Shown here one piece after another: positions 17,540 to 25,967 of a stretch of DNA of 64,000 nucleotides. Source of the DNA: Bradyrhizobium guangzhouense. GTDB lineage: Bacteria > Pseudomonadota > Alphaproteobacteria > Rhizobiales > Xanthobacteraceae. Each line of letters starts with the position of its first letter. The first letter of the stretch is position 1. The stretch spans positions 6,262,001 to 6,326,000 of the forward strand of contig NZ_CP030053.1 in NCBI RefSeq assembly GCF_004114955.1, in the 5' to 3' direction. Both the position numbers and the translations under genes were made by a program. The notes under the pieces were generated by a model, which was given only the letters and a program-made list of their open reading frames with translations, ran no database searches and was not told the DNA's origin.

Positions 17540-17932
17540 CTATGCGCCCAGCCGCTTGTTGAACATCTCGACATTGACGAGACCGCGCGCATGGCGGCCT
17601 TCGCCGAGCTTGCGCGTGCCTTCGAACGCTTCGACCTCGAAGCGGATGACGCGGCGCTCGACGGCGATTACTTTCGCCGTGGTTCGTACCGTCGCGCCAA
17701 CCAAAGCTGCCGCGAGATGGCGAATATCAACCTCGGTACCAACAGTGACCCAGCCCGGCTGCAGCGCGATGCGGATCGCATCGCCCGACGTCATCTCCAT
17801 TTCGAGGATCATCATCGGGGTCGCGTAGACCATGGGCATGCCGGGCACGAAATGCCCGACCGTACGCTCGGCCGGCACCACCAGCGTGCGCTCGGCGCTC
17901 ATACCGATCTTGATGAAATCGCGTGCGTCCAT
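17540..17932 (-). CDS. FlK-like hotdog-fold acyl-CoA thioesterase
   Basis: A 130-residue hotdog-fold protein. It aligns by eye with fluoroacetyl-CoA thioesterase FlK of Streptomyces: VVPAERTVGHFVP, VYATPMMILEMEM and GTEVDIRH. The three catalytic residues of FlK (T42, E50, H76) are matched by T38, E46 and H72 with identical spacing. Family members hydrolyse small acyl-CoA esters; the substrate here is unknown, and fluoroacetyl-CoA should not be assumed. An upstream GTG start (17959) is possible, but the ATG at 17932 gives the natural N-terminus. Confidence 0.8.
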   Translation of the reverse strand: MDARDFIKIGMSAERTLVVPAERTVGHFVPGMPMVYATPMMILEMEMTSGDAIRIALQPGWVTVGTEVDIRHLAAALVGATVRTTAKVIAVERRVIRFEVEAFEGTRKLGEGRHARGLVNVEMFNKRLGA

Positions 17933-17944
17933 GGGGGCCAACCT

Positions 17945-18084
17945 CGTCGTCCTGGACAAGCGAGCAAAGCGAGCGCCGATCCAGGACCCATTACCCCGAC
18001 TGCTTGTCGTTCGCGCGGTCTAAACCACGACTGCCGCAACAACTGCCGCTTGGGGTAATGGGTCCTGGCTTTCGCCAGGACGAC
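17945..18084. repeat. intergenic palindromic repeat, family 2
   Basis: CGTCGTCCTGG...CCAGGACCCATTACCCC on the left is inverted against GGGGTAATGGGTCCTGG...CCAGGACGAC on the right. Same family as 16454 and 42798, with a longer inner arm. Confidence 0.8.
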
Positions 18085-18110
18085 AGTTGCGTTTGCAGTT
18101 ACAGCCTTAC

Positions 18111-18311
18111 TTATTTCTTCGCCGCCGCGCGCTCCACGAACGTCTTGCCGCCCTTCATCTTGTGGCGGAGTGGGGCTTCGTTGATCTGGATGACGACGGC
18201 ATCGGCGTCGACGCCGAGATTCTTCACCAGTGCCTGCGTGATGTCGCGCATCATGCCGGCCTTCTGCTCGTCGGTGCGGCCTTCGGCCATGCTGACGGTG
18301 ATCTCAGGCAT
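18111..18311 (-). CDS. 4-oxalocrotonate tautomerase family protein
   Basis: A 66-residue tautomerase subunit. After removal of methionine the N-terminal residue is proline (MPEITVSMAEGRTDEQK), the catalytic base of the superfamily; an arginine follows at position 12. These small proteins assemble into hexamers and interconvert keto-enol forms of 2-hydroxymuconate-like compounds. The real substrate cannot be predicted. The upstream open frame is repeat-derived, and the ATG at 18311 gives the required Pro-1. Confidence 0.88.
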   Translation of the reverse strand: MPEITVSMAEGRTDEQKAGMMRDITQALVKNLGVDADAVVIQINEAPLRHKMKGGKTFVERAAAKK

Positions 18312-18333
18312 TGTCTTCTCCCTGCTGCTGTCG

Positions 18334-18415
18334 CCATGGCCGGGCTTGTCCCGGCCATCCACGTTCGCTCCCATCAAACAGGACGTGGATGCCCCGGACA
18401 AGCCCGCGCATGACA
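18334..18415. repeat. intergenic palindromic repeat, family 4 (GGCCGGGCTTGTCCCGGCCA type)
   Basis: CATGGCCGGGCTTGTCCCGG on the left is inverted against CCCCGGACAAGCCCGCGCAT on the right, each followed or preceded by a shared CCACGT/ACGTGG core. It lies between the tautomerase gene and hisS. Confidence 0.75.
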
Positions 18416-18429
18416 GCGTTAGCGAATGG

Positions 18430-19950
18430 CTAGCCCCAGCTCACGTCATGGCGCGCGAGGACCTCGCGGACTTTGGCAACGAGATCGGCCTCGCTGCAGG
18501 AGAATTGGGCGGGGCGCGTCTCCCGCCATTCCTGGTTGGAGGCGATCGCGGCGGCGGCCTTGGCGCCTTCGATGAGATCCTTGATCTGGAGCTCACCGCG
18601 GGCCTTTTCATCCGAGCCCTGGATGATCACGCAAGGCGAGTTGCGGCGATCGGCATATTTGAGCTGGTTGCCCATGTTCTTGGGATTGCCGAGATAAAGC
18701 TCGGCGCGGATGCCCGCGCTGCGCAAGTTGGCAACCATCTTCTGGTAGTCGGCGACGCGGTCGCGGTCGAACACGGTGACGACGACGGGGCCAACTTCTC
18801 GCCGCGTATCAAGCTTGCCGAGCAAAGTCAGCGCTGCCTGGAGCCGCGACACGCCAATCGAGAAACCGGTCGCCGGCACCGGCTCGCCGCGGAAGCGGGA
18901 GACGAGACCATCATAACGACCGCCGCCACCGACCGAGCCGAAGCGCACCGGACGGCCCTTCTCGTCCTTGGTGTCGAGCAGCAGTTCGACCTCGTAGACG
19001 GGACCTGTGTAATATTCGAGACCGCGCACGACGGAGGGGTCGATCTTGATGCGGTCCGCACCGTAACCCGACGCGGTCACGAGCTTGGCGATCTCTTCGA
19101 GCTCGCTGACGCCGGCCTGACCGACTTCACTCTTGGCAAGGTAGGTTTCCGCAGCCGCAATGGCTTCTTTCCAATCCTCGCGCGGCCTGGTGATGGCCAG
19201 AACGACGTCAGCCTCCGCCGCGCTGAGGTTGGCGCCCTTGGTGAAGTCGCCCTTGCCTTCCTCGCCGCCGTCCCATCGTCCGGGGCCGAGTAGCTTGCGC
19301 ACTTCGTCAGCGGAAAATTTGTCGAGCTTGTCGATCGCGCGCAGCACGATCAGCCGGCGGCCTGCATTCTCCTCACCCGCGAGCCCGATGGCTTCGAGAA
19401 CGCCGTCGAGCACCTTGCGGTTATTGACCTTCACGACGTACTGGCCGCGCGCAACGCCCAGCGCTTCCATCGTATCCGCCGCCATCATGCAGATCTCGGC
19501 ATCCGCCGCCGGCGTCGCCGAACCGACCGTGTCGGCGTCGAATTGCATGAACTGGCGGAAACGGCCGGGGCCGGGCTTCTCGTTGCGGAAGACGTAGCCG
19601 ACGCGGTAGCTGCGATAGGGCAGGACGAGACCGTCGGTGCCGTAGCGCTCGCCGACGTAACGCGCCAGCGGCGCGGTCAGGTCGTAGCGCAAGCTGATCC
19701 ACTGCTCGTCATCGTCCTGGAACGAGAACACGCCCTCGTTCGGGCGATCCTGGTCGGGCAGGAACTTGCCGAGCGCGTCGGTGTATTCCATCGCCGGCGT
19801 CTCCACCGGCTCGAAACCGTAGAGCTCGTAGACGGCGCGGATCTTCTCGACCATCTCGCGCGTCGCCCGGATCGCTGAGGGGTCGCGATCCTCGAGCCCG
19901 CGCGGCAGCCGCGCCTTCAGTTTCTGGGGTTTTTTGGGTTTTTCGGCCAT
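18430..19950 (-). CDS. hisS: histidyl-tRNA synthetase
   Basis: A 506-residue class II synthetase. Motif 2 region: [14 protein letters not shown] and [24 protein letters not shown]. Histidine-specific motifs: [11 protein letters not shown] and [13 protein letters not shown]. The C-terminal anticodon-binding domain follows (VVVTVFDRD...[13 protein letters not shown]). It is longer than E. coli HisRS (about 424 residues). Rhizobial HisRS belongs to a divergent group that pairs with a tRNA-His lacking the usual G-1; whether that applies here needs the tRNA gene, which is outside the window. The ATG at 19950 starts a typical lysine-rich head; upstream is repeat-like. Confidence 0.95.
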   Translation of the reverse strand: MAEKPKKPQKLKARLPRGLEDRDPSAIRATREMVEKIRAVYELYGFEPVETPAMEYTDALGKFLPDQDRPNEGVFSFQDDDEQWISLRYDLTAPLARYVGERYGTDGLVLPYRSYRVGYVFRNEKPGPGRFRQFMQFDADTVGSATPAADAEICMMAADTMEALGVARGQYVVKVNNRKVLDGVLEAIGLAGEENAGRRLIVLRAIDKLDKFSADEVRKLLGPGRWDGGEEGKGDFTKGANLSAAEADVVLAITRPREDWKEAIAAAETYLAKSEVGQAGVSELEEIAKLVTASGYGADRIKIDPSVVRGLEYYTGPVYEVELLLDTKDEKGRPVRFGSVGGGGRYDGLVSRFRGEPVPATGFSIGVSRLQAALTLLGKLDTRREVGPVVVTVFDRDRVADYQKMVANLRSAGIRAELYLGNPKNMGNQLKYADRRNSPCVIIQGSDEKARGELQIKDLIEGAKAAAAIASNQEWRETRPAQFSCSEADLVAKVREVLARHDVSWG

Positions 19951-20119
19951 GCGGGCGTTTACCAGCCGACGCGCGATGCGGCAACTGCCGCCTGATGGCG
20001 TTCCCCGGATGCTGCGCAGCGCGCCGCATCTTGGCGGCGTGGTGCGCTGCTGATCCGGGGGCCCGGCAACTTGCATTCCGGGTCCCGGCTCACGCTTCGC
20101 GCGTCCGGGACAGGAGAGA

Positions 20120-21202
20120 TCAAAACACCTTGCGGATCCAGTTGTGCGGATCGTTGGTGCGGCCGTACTGGATGTCGACGAGCTGCTTGCGCAGGCCCAT
20201 GGCAACGGGGCCGGCGACGCCGCCCGAGATCTCGAAGTCGCCGCTCACCGAGCGCACCTTGCCGATCGGCGAGATCACGGCGGCGGTGCCGCAGGCGAAC
20301 GCTTCCTTCAGTCGGCCCGAGGCCGCATCCTTGCGCCACTGGTCGAGCGAGTACGGCTCCTCGCGCACGGTCTTTCCAGCGTCGCGGGCGAGCGCGATGA
20401 TGGAGTCGCGGGTGATGCCGGGCAGGATGGTGCCGAGCGGCGGTGTCGAGAGCGAGCCGTCGTCGAACACGAAGAACACGTTCATGCCGCCGAGCTCCTC
20501 GATGTAGCGGCGCTCGACCGCATCGAGGAACACGACCTGATCGCAGCCATGCTGGATCGCCTCGGCCTGCGCCCGCAGGCTCGCCGCGTAATTGCCGCCG
20601 CATTTGACGGCGCCAGTGCCCCCGACGGCAGCGCGCGTGTAATTCTCCGAGACCCAGATCGAGACAGGCGCGGGGCCGCCCTTGAAGTAGGAACCAACGG
20701 GCGAAGCGATCACCGCAAAGATGTATTCAGACGAGGGCTTGACGCCGAGGAAGGTCTCGCTCGCGATCATGAAGGGCCGCAGGTAAAGGCTGCCCTCGCC
20801 GCCCGGCATCCAGGCACGATCGATGCGCACGACCTGCTCGACCGCCTCGATGAAGACGTCCTCCGGCAATTGCGCCATCGCCATGCGATCGGCGGAATCC
20901 TTGAAGCGGCGTGCATTGGCATCGGGCCGGAACAGGTTCACGCCGCCGTCGTCACGCTTGTAGGCCTTCAGACCTTCGAAAATCTCCTGGGCGTAGTGCA
21001 GGACCGCGCCGGCCGGATCGATCTGGAAGTTGGCGCGCGCCTCGATCTTCGCCTCGTACCAGCCGCCCTTGGCCTGGTTGTAGCGAACGATCGCCATGTG
21101 ATCGGTGAAGACGCGTCCGAAACCGGGGTCCACCAGCTTGGCGACGCGGTCCTTCTCGGGCGTTGGATTGGTTGCGGGCTGGATGTCGAATTTCATGCTC
21201 AT
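20120..21202 (-). CDS. ilvE: branched-chain-amino-acid aminotransferase
   Basis: A 360-residue class IV PLP aminotransferase of the longer (type II) BCAT form. The PLP lysine is K200 in [13 protein letters not shown]. Other markers are [25 protein letters not shown] and [22 protein letters not shown]. It interconverts leucine, isoleucine and valine with their 2-oxo acids. The start at 21202 is spaced seven bases from GGAGG; the ATG two codons later is less well placed. It is divergent from the MarR gene. Confidence 0.95.
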   Translation of the reverse strand: MSMKFDIQPATNPTPEKDRVAKLVDPGFGRVFTDHMAIVRYNQAKGGWYEAKIEARANFQIDPAGAVLHYAQEIFEGLKAYKRDDGGVNLFRPDANARRFKDSADRMAMAQLPEDVFIEAVEQVVRIDRAWMPGGEGSLYLRPFMIASETFLGVKPSSEYIFAVIASPVGSYFKGGPAPVSIWVSENYTRAAVGGTGAVKCGGNYAASLRAQAEAIQHGCDQVVFLDAVERRYIEELGGMNVFFVFDDGSLSTPPLGTILPGITRDSIIALARDAGKTVREEPYSLDQWRKDAASGRLKEAFACGTAAVISPIGKVRSVSGDFEISGGVAGPVAMGLRKQLVDIQYGRTNDPHNWIRKVF

Positions 21203-21329
21203 GTCCTTGCCTCCCGCTGCCGGTGGCGGCGCTGTTTCTCGCGCCCCCCTGCCCGTTTTCGGGCCGGCTGGCTTGATGTGGTTTCTGGCCGAACCACCGC
21301 CAGCCTTGTTACGGCCGGTTTCCGTGGCC

Positions 21330-21356
21330 AGCATGTCCTCGGCAGGACATGCTTTT
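21330..21356 (+). terminator. orphan terminator-like hairpin in the ilvE/MarR gap
   Basis: AGCATGTCC-TCGGCA-GGACATGCT forms a perfect 9-bp stem, followed by TTT on the plus strand. No gene ends just upstream on that strand, so it could end a small RNA or an antisense transcript of the ilvE start, or be a protein-binding palindrome. Confidence 0.45.
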
Positions 21357-21480
21357 GCGGAAGGCGGAAGTCCAGTATGTTTTGCCGAAATGCCGCTCGA
21401 CAATCGCACGGTAGATCTGATCCGGCCGTCGCCGCCTGTCCGGCTTCTCTCCGGCCGCTGTCAGAAAGCCACCCGATGCG

Positions 21481-21514
21481 AAACGATCTAAAATTTCGTA
21501 CGGGCTGATCGTTT
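21481..21514 (+). promoter_or_regulatory. inverted repeat AAACGATC...GATCGTTT before the MarR gene
   Basis: Perfect 8-bp arms at 21481-21488 and 21507-21514, about 30 bases upstream of the ATG, in AT-rich DNA where the promoter is expected. MarR regulators usually repress their own promoters through such sites. The assignment is inference. Confidence 0.4.
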
Positions 21515-21542
21515 TGTAACATTGAACCCAAGATACGTCAAT

Positions 21543-22082
21543 ATGCCTGACATAAATTTCGCAACTCCCTCTCAAGACGTTGCCGAGCCGCGGCCGGCAG
21601 CAGGTGAAGGAGGCAATTTGCGCTGGGATATCATCGAGCTGCTGTTCTTCGCCTATCGCGACTTCGTCGGGGATCCCGACCAGGAGCTGGAGGCTTTCGG
21701 CTTCGGCCGCGCTCATCACCGGGTCATGCATTTCGTCTACCGCTATCCGGGCCTGAAGGTCGCCGACCTGCTCGACGTGCTCCGGATTACCAAGCAATCG
21801 CTCGGCCGGGTGCTCAAGCAACTGCTGGACGAGGGCTATATCGTGCAGAAGACCGGTGACAATGATCGGCGCCAGCGCCTGCTCTACGCCACGCCCAAGG
21901 GCGAGGCGCTGGTGCAGAAGCTCGCCGGCCTTCAGACCACGCGGATCACCAAGGCGCTTGCCGAGATGGCACCTGATGATGCCGAGACGGTCAAGCGCTT
22001 CCTGCGCGCAATGATCGACCGCGACGATCCGGACAAGGTGCTGGAGACGATCTTCGCCACCAATCAAGCCTCGAAGGAGTGA
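21543..22082 (+). CDS. petP: MarR-family transcriptional regulator (PetP-like)
   Basis: A 179-residue winged-helix protein. The DNA-binding core includes VADLLDVLRITKQSLGRVLKQL and the wing DNDRRQRLLYATPKGEAL, characteristic of MarR. It directly precedes an OmpR-type response regulator, as petP precedes petR in Rhodobacter, where the pair is linked to expression of the cytochrome bc1 operon; transfer of that role here is tentative. The start at ATG 21543 is preferred; a TTG at 21522 is also in frame. Confidence 0.85.
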   Translation: MPDINFATPSQDVAEPRPAAGEGGNLRWDIIELLFFAYRDFVGDPDQELEAFGFGRAHHRVMHFVYRYPGLKVADLLDVLRITKQSLGRVLKQLLDEGYIVQKTGDNDRRQRLLYATPKGEALVQKLAGLQTTRITKALAEMAPDDAETVKRFLRAMIDRDDPDKVLETIFATNQASKE

Positions 22083-22084
22083 CG

Positions 22085-22810
22085 GTGCCGCTCGCTGCCA
22101 CGCTCGCCCGCCCGCCGGCGCAACCCGCCGACGACGCCCCGCATCTGCTGCTGGTCGACGACGACCGCCGCATCCGCGATCTGCTCTCGCGGTTTCTCGC
22201 GGCCGAAGGTTATCGCGTCACCACCGCCGCCAGCGCGGGCGATGCTCGCGCGAAACTGCTCGGACTGCATTTCGACCTGCTGATCCTCGACGTGATGATG
22301 CCCGGCGAAACCGGCTTCGATCTCGCCCGCTTCATCCGCACATCCTCCTCGGTGCCGATCTTGATGCTGACCGCGCGCCATGAGGCCGAGGCCCGCATCG
22401 AGGGCCTGCAGATCGGCGCCGACGATTATGTCGCAAAGCCGTTCGAGCCGCGCGAGCTGGCGCTGCGCATCAACAACATCCTCAAGCGCGCCGCACCGCC
22501 GGTCCAGGCCGCCGCGGTGGAGAAGATCGCGTTCGGCCCGTACGTCTATCACCTGGATCGCGGCGAGTTGCGCCAGGGCGAGGAGGTCATTCACCTCACC
22601 GACCGCGAGCGCGAGATGCTGCGCATTCTTTCGGAGACGCCGGGCGAGACCGTGCCGCGCAGCGCGCTGACGGGCAACGGTAGCGTCAACGAGCGCGCCG
22701 TTGACGTGCAGATCAACCGTCTCAGGCGCAAGATCGAGACCGATCCCGCCAATCCGCTGTTCCTGCAAGCCGTGCGCGGCATCGGCTACCGGCTGGTAGC
22801 CTCGCCATAG
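22085..22810 (+). CDS. petR: OmpR-family response regulator (PetR-like)
   Basis: A 241-residue regulator with a receiver domain (acidic DDD at 25-27, phospho-acceptor D69 in LLILDVMMPGETG, K in DYVAKPFEPREL) and a C-terminal winged helix (TDREREMLRIL, AVDVQINRLRRKIE, AVRGIGYRL). The GTG start at 22085 is five bases from AAGGAG, which straddles the stop of the MarR gene; a GTG at 22079 overlaps that stop. Translation of the two genes is probably coupled. A sensor kinase follows after 18 bases, making this a two-component operon. Confidence 0.9.
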   Translation: MPLAATLARPPAQPADDAPHLLLVDDDRRIRDLLSRFLAAEGYRVTTAASAGDARAKLLGLHFDLLILDVMMPGETGFDLARFIRTSSSVPILMLTARHEAEARIEGLQIGADDYVAKPFEPRELALRINNILKRAAPPVQAAAVEKIAFGPYVYHLDRGELRQGEEVIHLTDREREMLRILSETPGETVPRSALTGNGSVNERAVDVQINRLRRKIETDPANPLFLQAVRGIGYRLVASP

Positions 22811-22828
22811 ACCAGTGAAGCGCGCTAG

Positions 22829-24217
22829 ATGAGCACGATCGACACCGGCCTGACGCTGCTGAAAAGTGCAGCCGGGCGCGTCTCTGCCGTCAATGGCTGG
22901 ATGGGCAATGCGTTCAAGGGCTGGATGCCGACCGGCCTGTATGCGCGCGCATTGCTGATCATGATCGTGCCGATGGTGATCCTGCAATCGGTCGTCGCCT
23001 TCGTGTTCATGGAGCGGCACTGGAACACGGTGACGCGCCGGCTGTCGGCTGCGGTGGTGCAGGACATCGCCGCGCTGATCGACGTCTACAAGGGCTATCC
23101 GCAGGACAAGGATCGCGACCAGATCCGCCGCATCGCGCAGCAACGTCTCGGCCTCGTGGTGGACTTCCTGCCGGCCGGCGACATGCCGCCGCCGGGACCA
23201 AAACCGTTCTTCTCGCTGCTCGACCAGACGCTGTCGGTGCAGCTCGGCCGCCAGATCGGACGCTCGTTCTGGATCGATACGGTCGGTCGTTCCAACCTCG
23301 TCGAGATCCGCATCCAGCTCGACGATGCCGTGATGCGGGTGTTCGCACAGCGCAGCGCGGCTTACGCCTCGAACTCGGAGATTTTCCTGTTCTGGATGGT
23401 CGGCACGTCCTCGATCCTGCTGATCGTGTCGGTGCTGTTCCTGCGCAACCAGATCAAGCCGATCCTGCGGCTTGCGGACGCTGCGGAAAGTTTCGGCAAG
23501 GGCCGCGAGGCACCGAACTTCAGGCCGCGGGGCGCGCGCGAGGTGCGGCGCGCGGCGGGCGCCTTCCTCGAGATGAAGTCGCGCATCGAACGTGCGATGG
23601 AGCAGCGCACCGCGATGCTCGCGGGCGTCAGCCACGATCTGCGCACCATCCTGACCCGCTTCAAGCTCGAGCTGGAGCTGATCGGCGACAGTCCCGAGCT
23701 CGAGGGCATGCGCAAGGACGTCGACGAGATGTCGATGATGCTGGAGGATTACCTCGCCTTTGCCCGCGGCGATTCCGGCGAGCAGTCGCAACCGACCGAC
23801 ATGGCGCAGGCGCTCGAAGAATTGCGCAGCGACGCAGAACGCCACGGCCACATCGCGACCGTGACATTCACCGGGCTGCCCGTGGTGACGGTGAAGCCGG
23901 CCTCGTTCAAGCGCTGCCTCGCCAACCTCGTCACCAATGCCGCGCGCTACGGCAAGGCGATCGCCATCTCCGGCCAGCGCGACCACCGCTATCTGATCGT
24001 CACGGTGGACGACGACGGCCCCGGCATTCCCTCCCATTTGCGCGAGGAAGTATTCAAGCCATTCCTGCGGCTCGACAACGCCCGCAACCAGGACGAAGGC
24101 GGCACAGGCCTCGGGCTCGCCATCGCGCGCGACATCGCCCGTTCGCATGGCGGCGACATCACGCTCGGTGACAGCCCGATGGGCGGGTTACGCGCGAGCG
24201 TGCGGATACCGGTGTAG
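22829..24217 (+). CDS. sensor histidine kinase, EnvZ-like
   Basis: A 462-residue inner-membrane kinase. Two transmembrane helices (about 42-62 and 188-205) bracket a periplasmic domain of about 125 residues. They are followed by a HAMP segment, the phospho-acceptor H269 (MLAGVSHDLRTILTRFK), an N-box NLVTNAARYG, and ATP-lid motifs DDDGPGIPSHL and GGTGLGLAIARDIARSHGGD. It should phosphorylate the response regulator encoded 18 bases upstream. The signal sensed is unknown; the periplasmic part has no recognisable domain. Confidence 0.92.
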   Translation: MSTIDTGLTLLKSAAGRVSAVNGWMGNAFKGWMPTGLYARALLIMIVPMVILQSVVAFVFMERHWNTVTRRLSAAVVQDIAALIDVYKGYPQDKDRDQIRRIAQQRLGLVVDFLPAGDMPPPGPKPFFSLLDQTLSVQLGRQIGRSFWIDTVGRSNLVEIRIQLDDAVMRVFAQRSAAYASNSEIFLFWMVGTSSILLIVSVLFLRNQIKPILRLADAAESFGKGREAPNFRPRGAREVRRAAGAFLEMKSRIERAMEQRTAMLAGVSHDLRTILTRFKLELELIGDSPELEGMRKDVDEMSMMLEDYLAFARGDSGEQSQPTDMAQALEELRSDAERHGHIATVTFTGLPVVTVKPASFKRCLANLVTNAARYGKAIAISGQRDHRYLIVTVDDDGPGIPSHLREEVFKPFLRLDNARNQDEGGTGLGLAIARDIARSHGGDITLGDSPMGGLRASVRIPV

Positions 24218-24286
24218 CTGTTCTTCACCTCTCCCCGTAAGAACGGGGCGAGGGAGCCCACCGACTTCCGTGCGACGACTGCACCT

Positions 24287-24817
24287 CTATTTCGGCAGCA
24301 GTGCCTTCAGCTTGTCGACGTCGCGCACGTTCATCTTGAAGCCGCCGGGCATCACGATGTCGCCGGGCTTCTGGTCCGGCTTGCAGGCGCCGAGCCATTT
24401 CGCTTCCAGCGTCATGGTGGTGTCGCGCCCCGCGGTGCCGGCGGCGCCGCCCTGGGCATGCGAGGAGGTCTTCACGGTGTAGGCCGAGTTGAAATCGCCT
24501 GATATCTCGGCATGCGAGGTCGTGGACATGCCGGCGACACTGCATTCGGAGTCGCTGACATAGCCGGTGGCCGTCTTCTTGACGTCCTGCTTGGAGCAGA
24601 CTTGCTTGGCCATCGGCGAGATGTTGTTGCTCATCTCCTTGTCGACGGCCTCGTCGGTGCAATGCTGCATGGTCATCTCCGGCATCGCCGAGCCTGATCT
24701 GACCATCTTCATTTCCCAGAGACCGGCCCTGCGCACCGGCAGATCGTCGGCAAGGGCGCCACGCGCCGACAACACGAGGCAAACGGCTGATCCGAGCAAA
24801 GCGAGCTTGCGCGTCAT
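24287..24817 (-). CDS. secreted DUF3617-family protein
   Basis: A 176-residue protein with a clear signal peptide (MTRKLALLGSAVCLVLSARGALA, cut before DDLP). The mature part has the DUF3617 pattern: RAGLWEMKMVRSG..., HCTDEAVDKEM and several paired cysteines. It is probably periplasmic and disulfide-bonded. The function of DUF3617 is unknown. The start at 24817 is the only one that gives the signal peptide directly; the longer open frame upstream is a shadow. Confidence 0.8.
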   Translation of the reverse strand: MTRKLALLGSAVCLVLSARGALADDLPVRRAGLWEMKMVRSGSAMPEMTMQHCTDEAVDKEMSNNISPMAKQVCSKQDVKKTATGYVSDSECSVAGMSTTSHAEISGDFNSAYTVKTSSHAQGGAAGTAGRDTTMTLEAKWLGACKPDQKPGDIVMPGGFKMNVRDVDKLKALLPK

Positions 24818-24884
24818 GCGAGACTCCCGGCTGAGATGGCCAAGCTTTTTCTTCGGCGTGACCTTGTCGGCGTTCCGAAACGCC

Positions 24885-25190
24885 TCAATAGAGCGTGCGG
24901 ATCGGCCGGTCGGCGGCGCCATAGGGCACCCAGCGGCAGGAAAACGAGATGTAGCCGCCTTCATAGGCCTGCACCGCGAGGAATTTCACCACCTTGCCGT
25001 AGCGCGCGCAATGATCGACCGCGACCTGACGCGCATCGACCTGCGTCGCCATCGAATAGGCGATGATGCCGCCGGTGTCGTTGCCCTTGAAGGGCGGCAC
25101 CGGCAGGATATCGGCGCGCGCCGACTGGCTCGCCATCATCCCCGAGACAACCAGGCCGGCAAGAAGGCCCGCGGCCGCAATGATTCGCAT
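24885..25190 (-). CDS. small secreted protein of unknown function
   Basis: A 101-residue protein with a signal peptide (MRIIAAAGLLAGLVVSGMMASQSARA) and a short mature domain containing two cysteines (DHCARYGKVVKF, ISFSCRWVPYG). The ATG at 25190 has GGAG eight bases upstream; a GTG at 25199 is the alternative. It is probably periplasmic. No family is recognised. It lies next to other small secreted-protein genes on both strands. Confidence 0.7.
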   Translation of the reverse strand: MRIIAAAGLLAGLVVSGMMASQSARADILPVPPFKGNDTGGIIAYSMATQVDARQVAVDHCARYGKVVKFLAVQAYEGGYISFSCRWVPYGAADRPIRTLY

Positions 25191-25372
25191 TCCCGTCACT
25201 CCGATTGGTTGGCGCCAGCTTACGGTGCCGGCGCGGCGGTGAAAAGAACGGAAGGCCTCCCGGATGCGACGTTGTGATCAACTCCTGGCCGAGTGTTGCC
25301 GCGCTGCACTTGACCTCCTCCGGCCTTCGCGGCACCGTCCGACCCTCGCAGATCATGCTGTCTGGATTGCCC

Positions 25373-25834
25373 ATGCGCGCCCCCTCCCTGAAATCGCTCC
25401 GCTTTGCCGCCGTTCTCGGCCTGACGTTCGGGGCGCTGTCGTTCGGCGAAGCCAAGGCAGCCAATCCGCTGGAGCTGAACTTCTGGCTGAGCGGGCCGCG
25501 TTACGATGGCAATGTCGCCGAATGCGACAAGGCGCTGCCGACGATTGCGACCCAGTTCGAGGAGAAGGAAGGTTCGTTCTGGAATTCGCCGTTGAAGATC
25601 ACAGGCTTCGCGGCGGTTCACGAGACTGCCTTCCGCCCCTGGGCATCGGACAACATTCCGCGCCGCTACTGCACCGGCGAGGCCATGCTGACTGACGGCA
25701 AGGTGCGCCGCGTGCACTTCTCGATCATCGAGGATGGCGGCTTTGCCGGCTACGGCCAGGGCGTCGAATGGTGCGTGGTCGGGCTCGACCGCAACTGGGC
25801 CTACAATCCGTCCTGCCGCGCCGCCAAGCCCTGA
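25373..25834 (+). CDS. secreted protein of unknown function
   Basis: A 153-residue protein with a signal peptide (MRAPSLKSLRFAAVLGLTFG..., cut after AKA) and a mature part NPLELNFWLSGPRYDGNVAECDKALPTI with four cysteines. No catalytic motif is recognised. A second start at 25355 would add six residues before the basic n-region. Conserved hypothetical proteins like this occur in Bradyrhizobium; a periplasmic role is inferred only from the signal peptide. Confidence 0.7.
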   Translation: MRAPSLKSLRFAAVLGLTFGALSFGEAKAANPLELNFWLSGPRYDGNVAECDKALPTIATQFEEKEGSFWNSPLKITGFAAVHETAFRPWASDNIPRRYCTGEAMLTDGKVRRVHFSIIEDGGFAGYGQGVEWCVVGLDRNWAYNPSCRAAKP

Positions 25835-25967
25835 ACGGAAAAGCCCTGAGCCGAAGCGTCTGATTCGGCCCGACCAAGCAACTGGGCATCGGTTGCTTGA
25901 ATTTTGTTCTTGAAATGTTCTTGTTGGCTGCTAGGCTGATTGCACAGTCTGGTTGAGGGGCGTCGCC

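Larger units (their letters stand above)
21203..21542. other. ilvE/MarR-gene divergent intergenic region
   Basis: About 340 bases with no gene. It holds a terminator-like hairpin at 21330-21353 and an inverted repeat at 21481-21514, both described separately. The rest shows no recognised riboswitch or leader peptide. Confidence 0.5.

Noticed and set aside
22064..24148. Minus-strand open frame of about 690 codons across petR and the sensor kinase
   Set aside because: Histidine/arginine-rich shadow with no recognisable domain or ribosome site.
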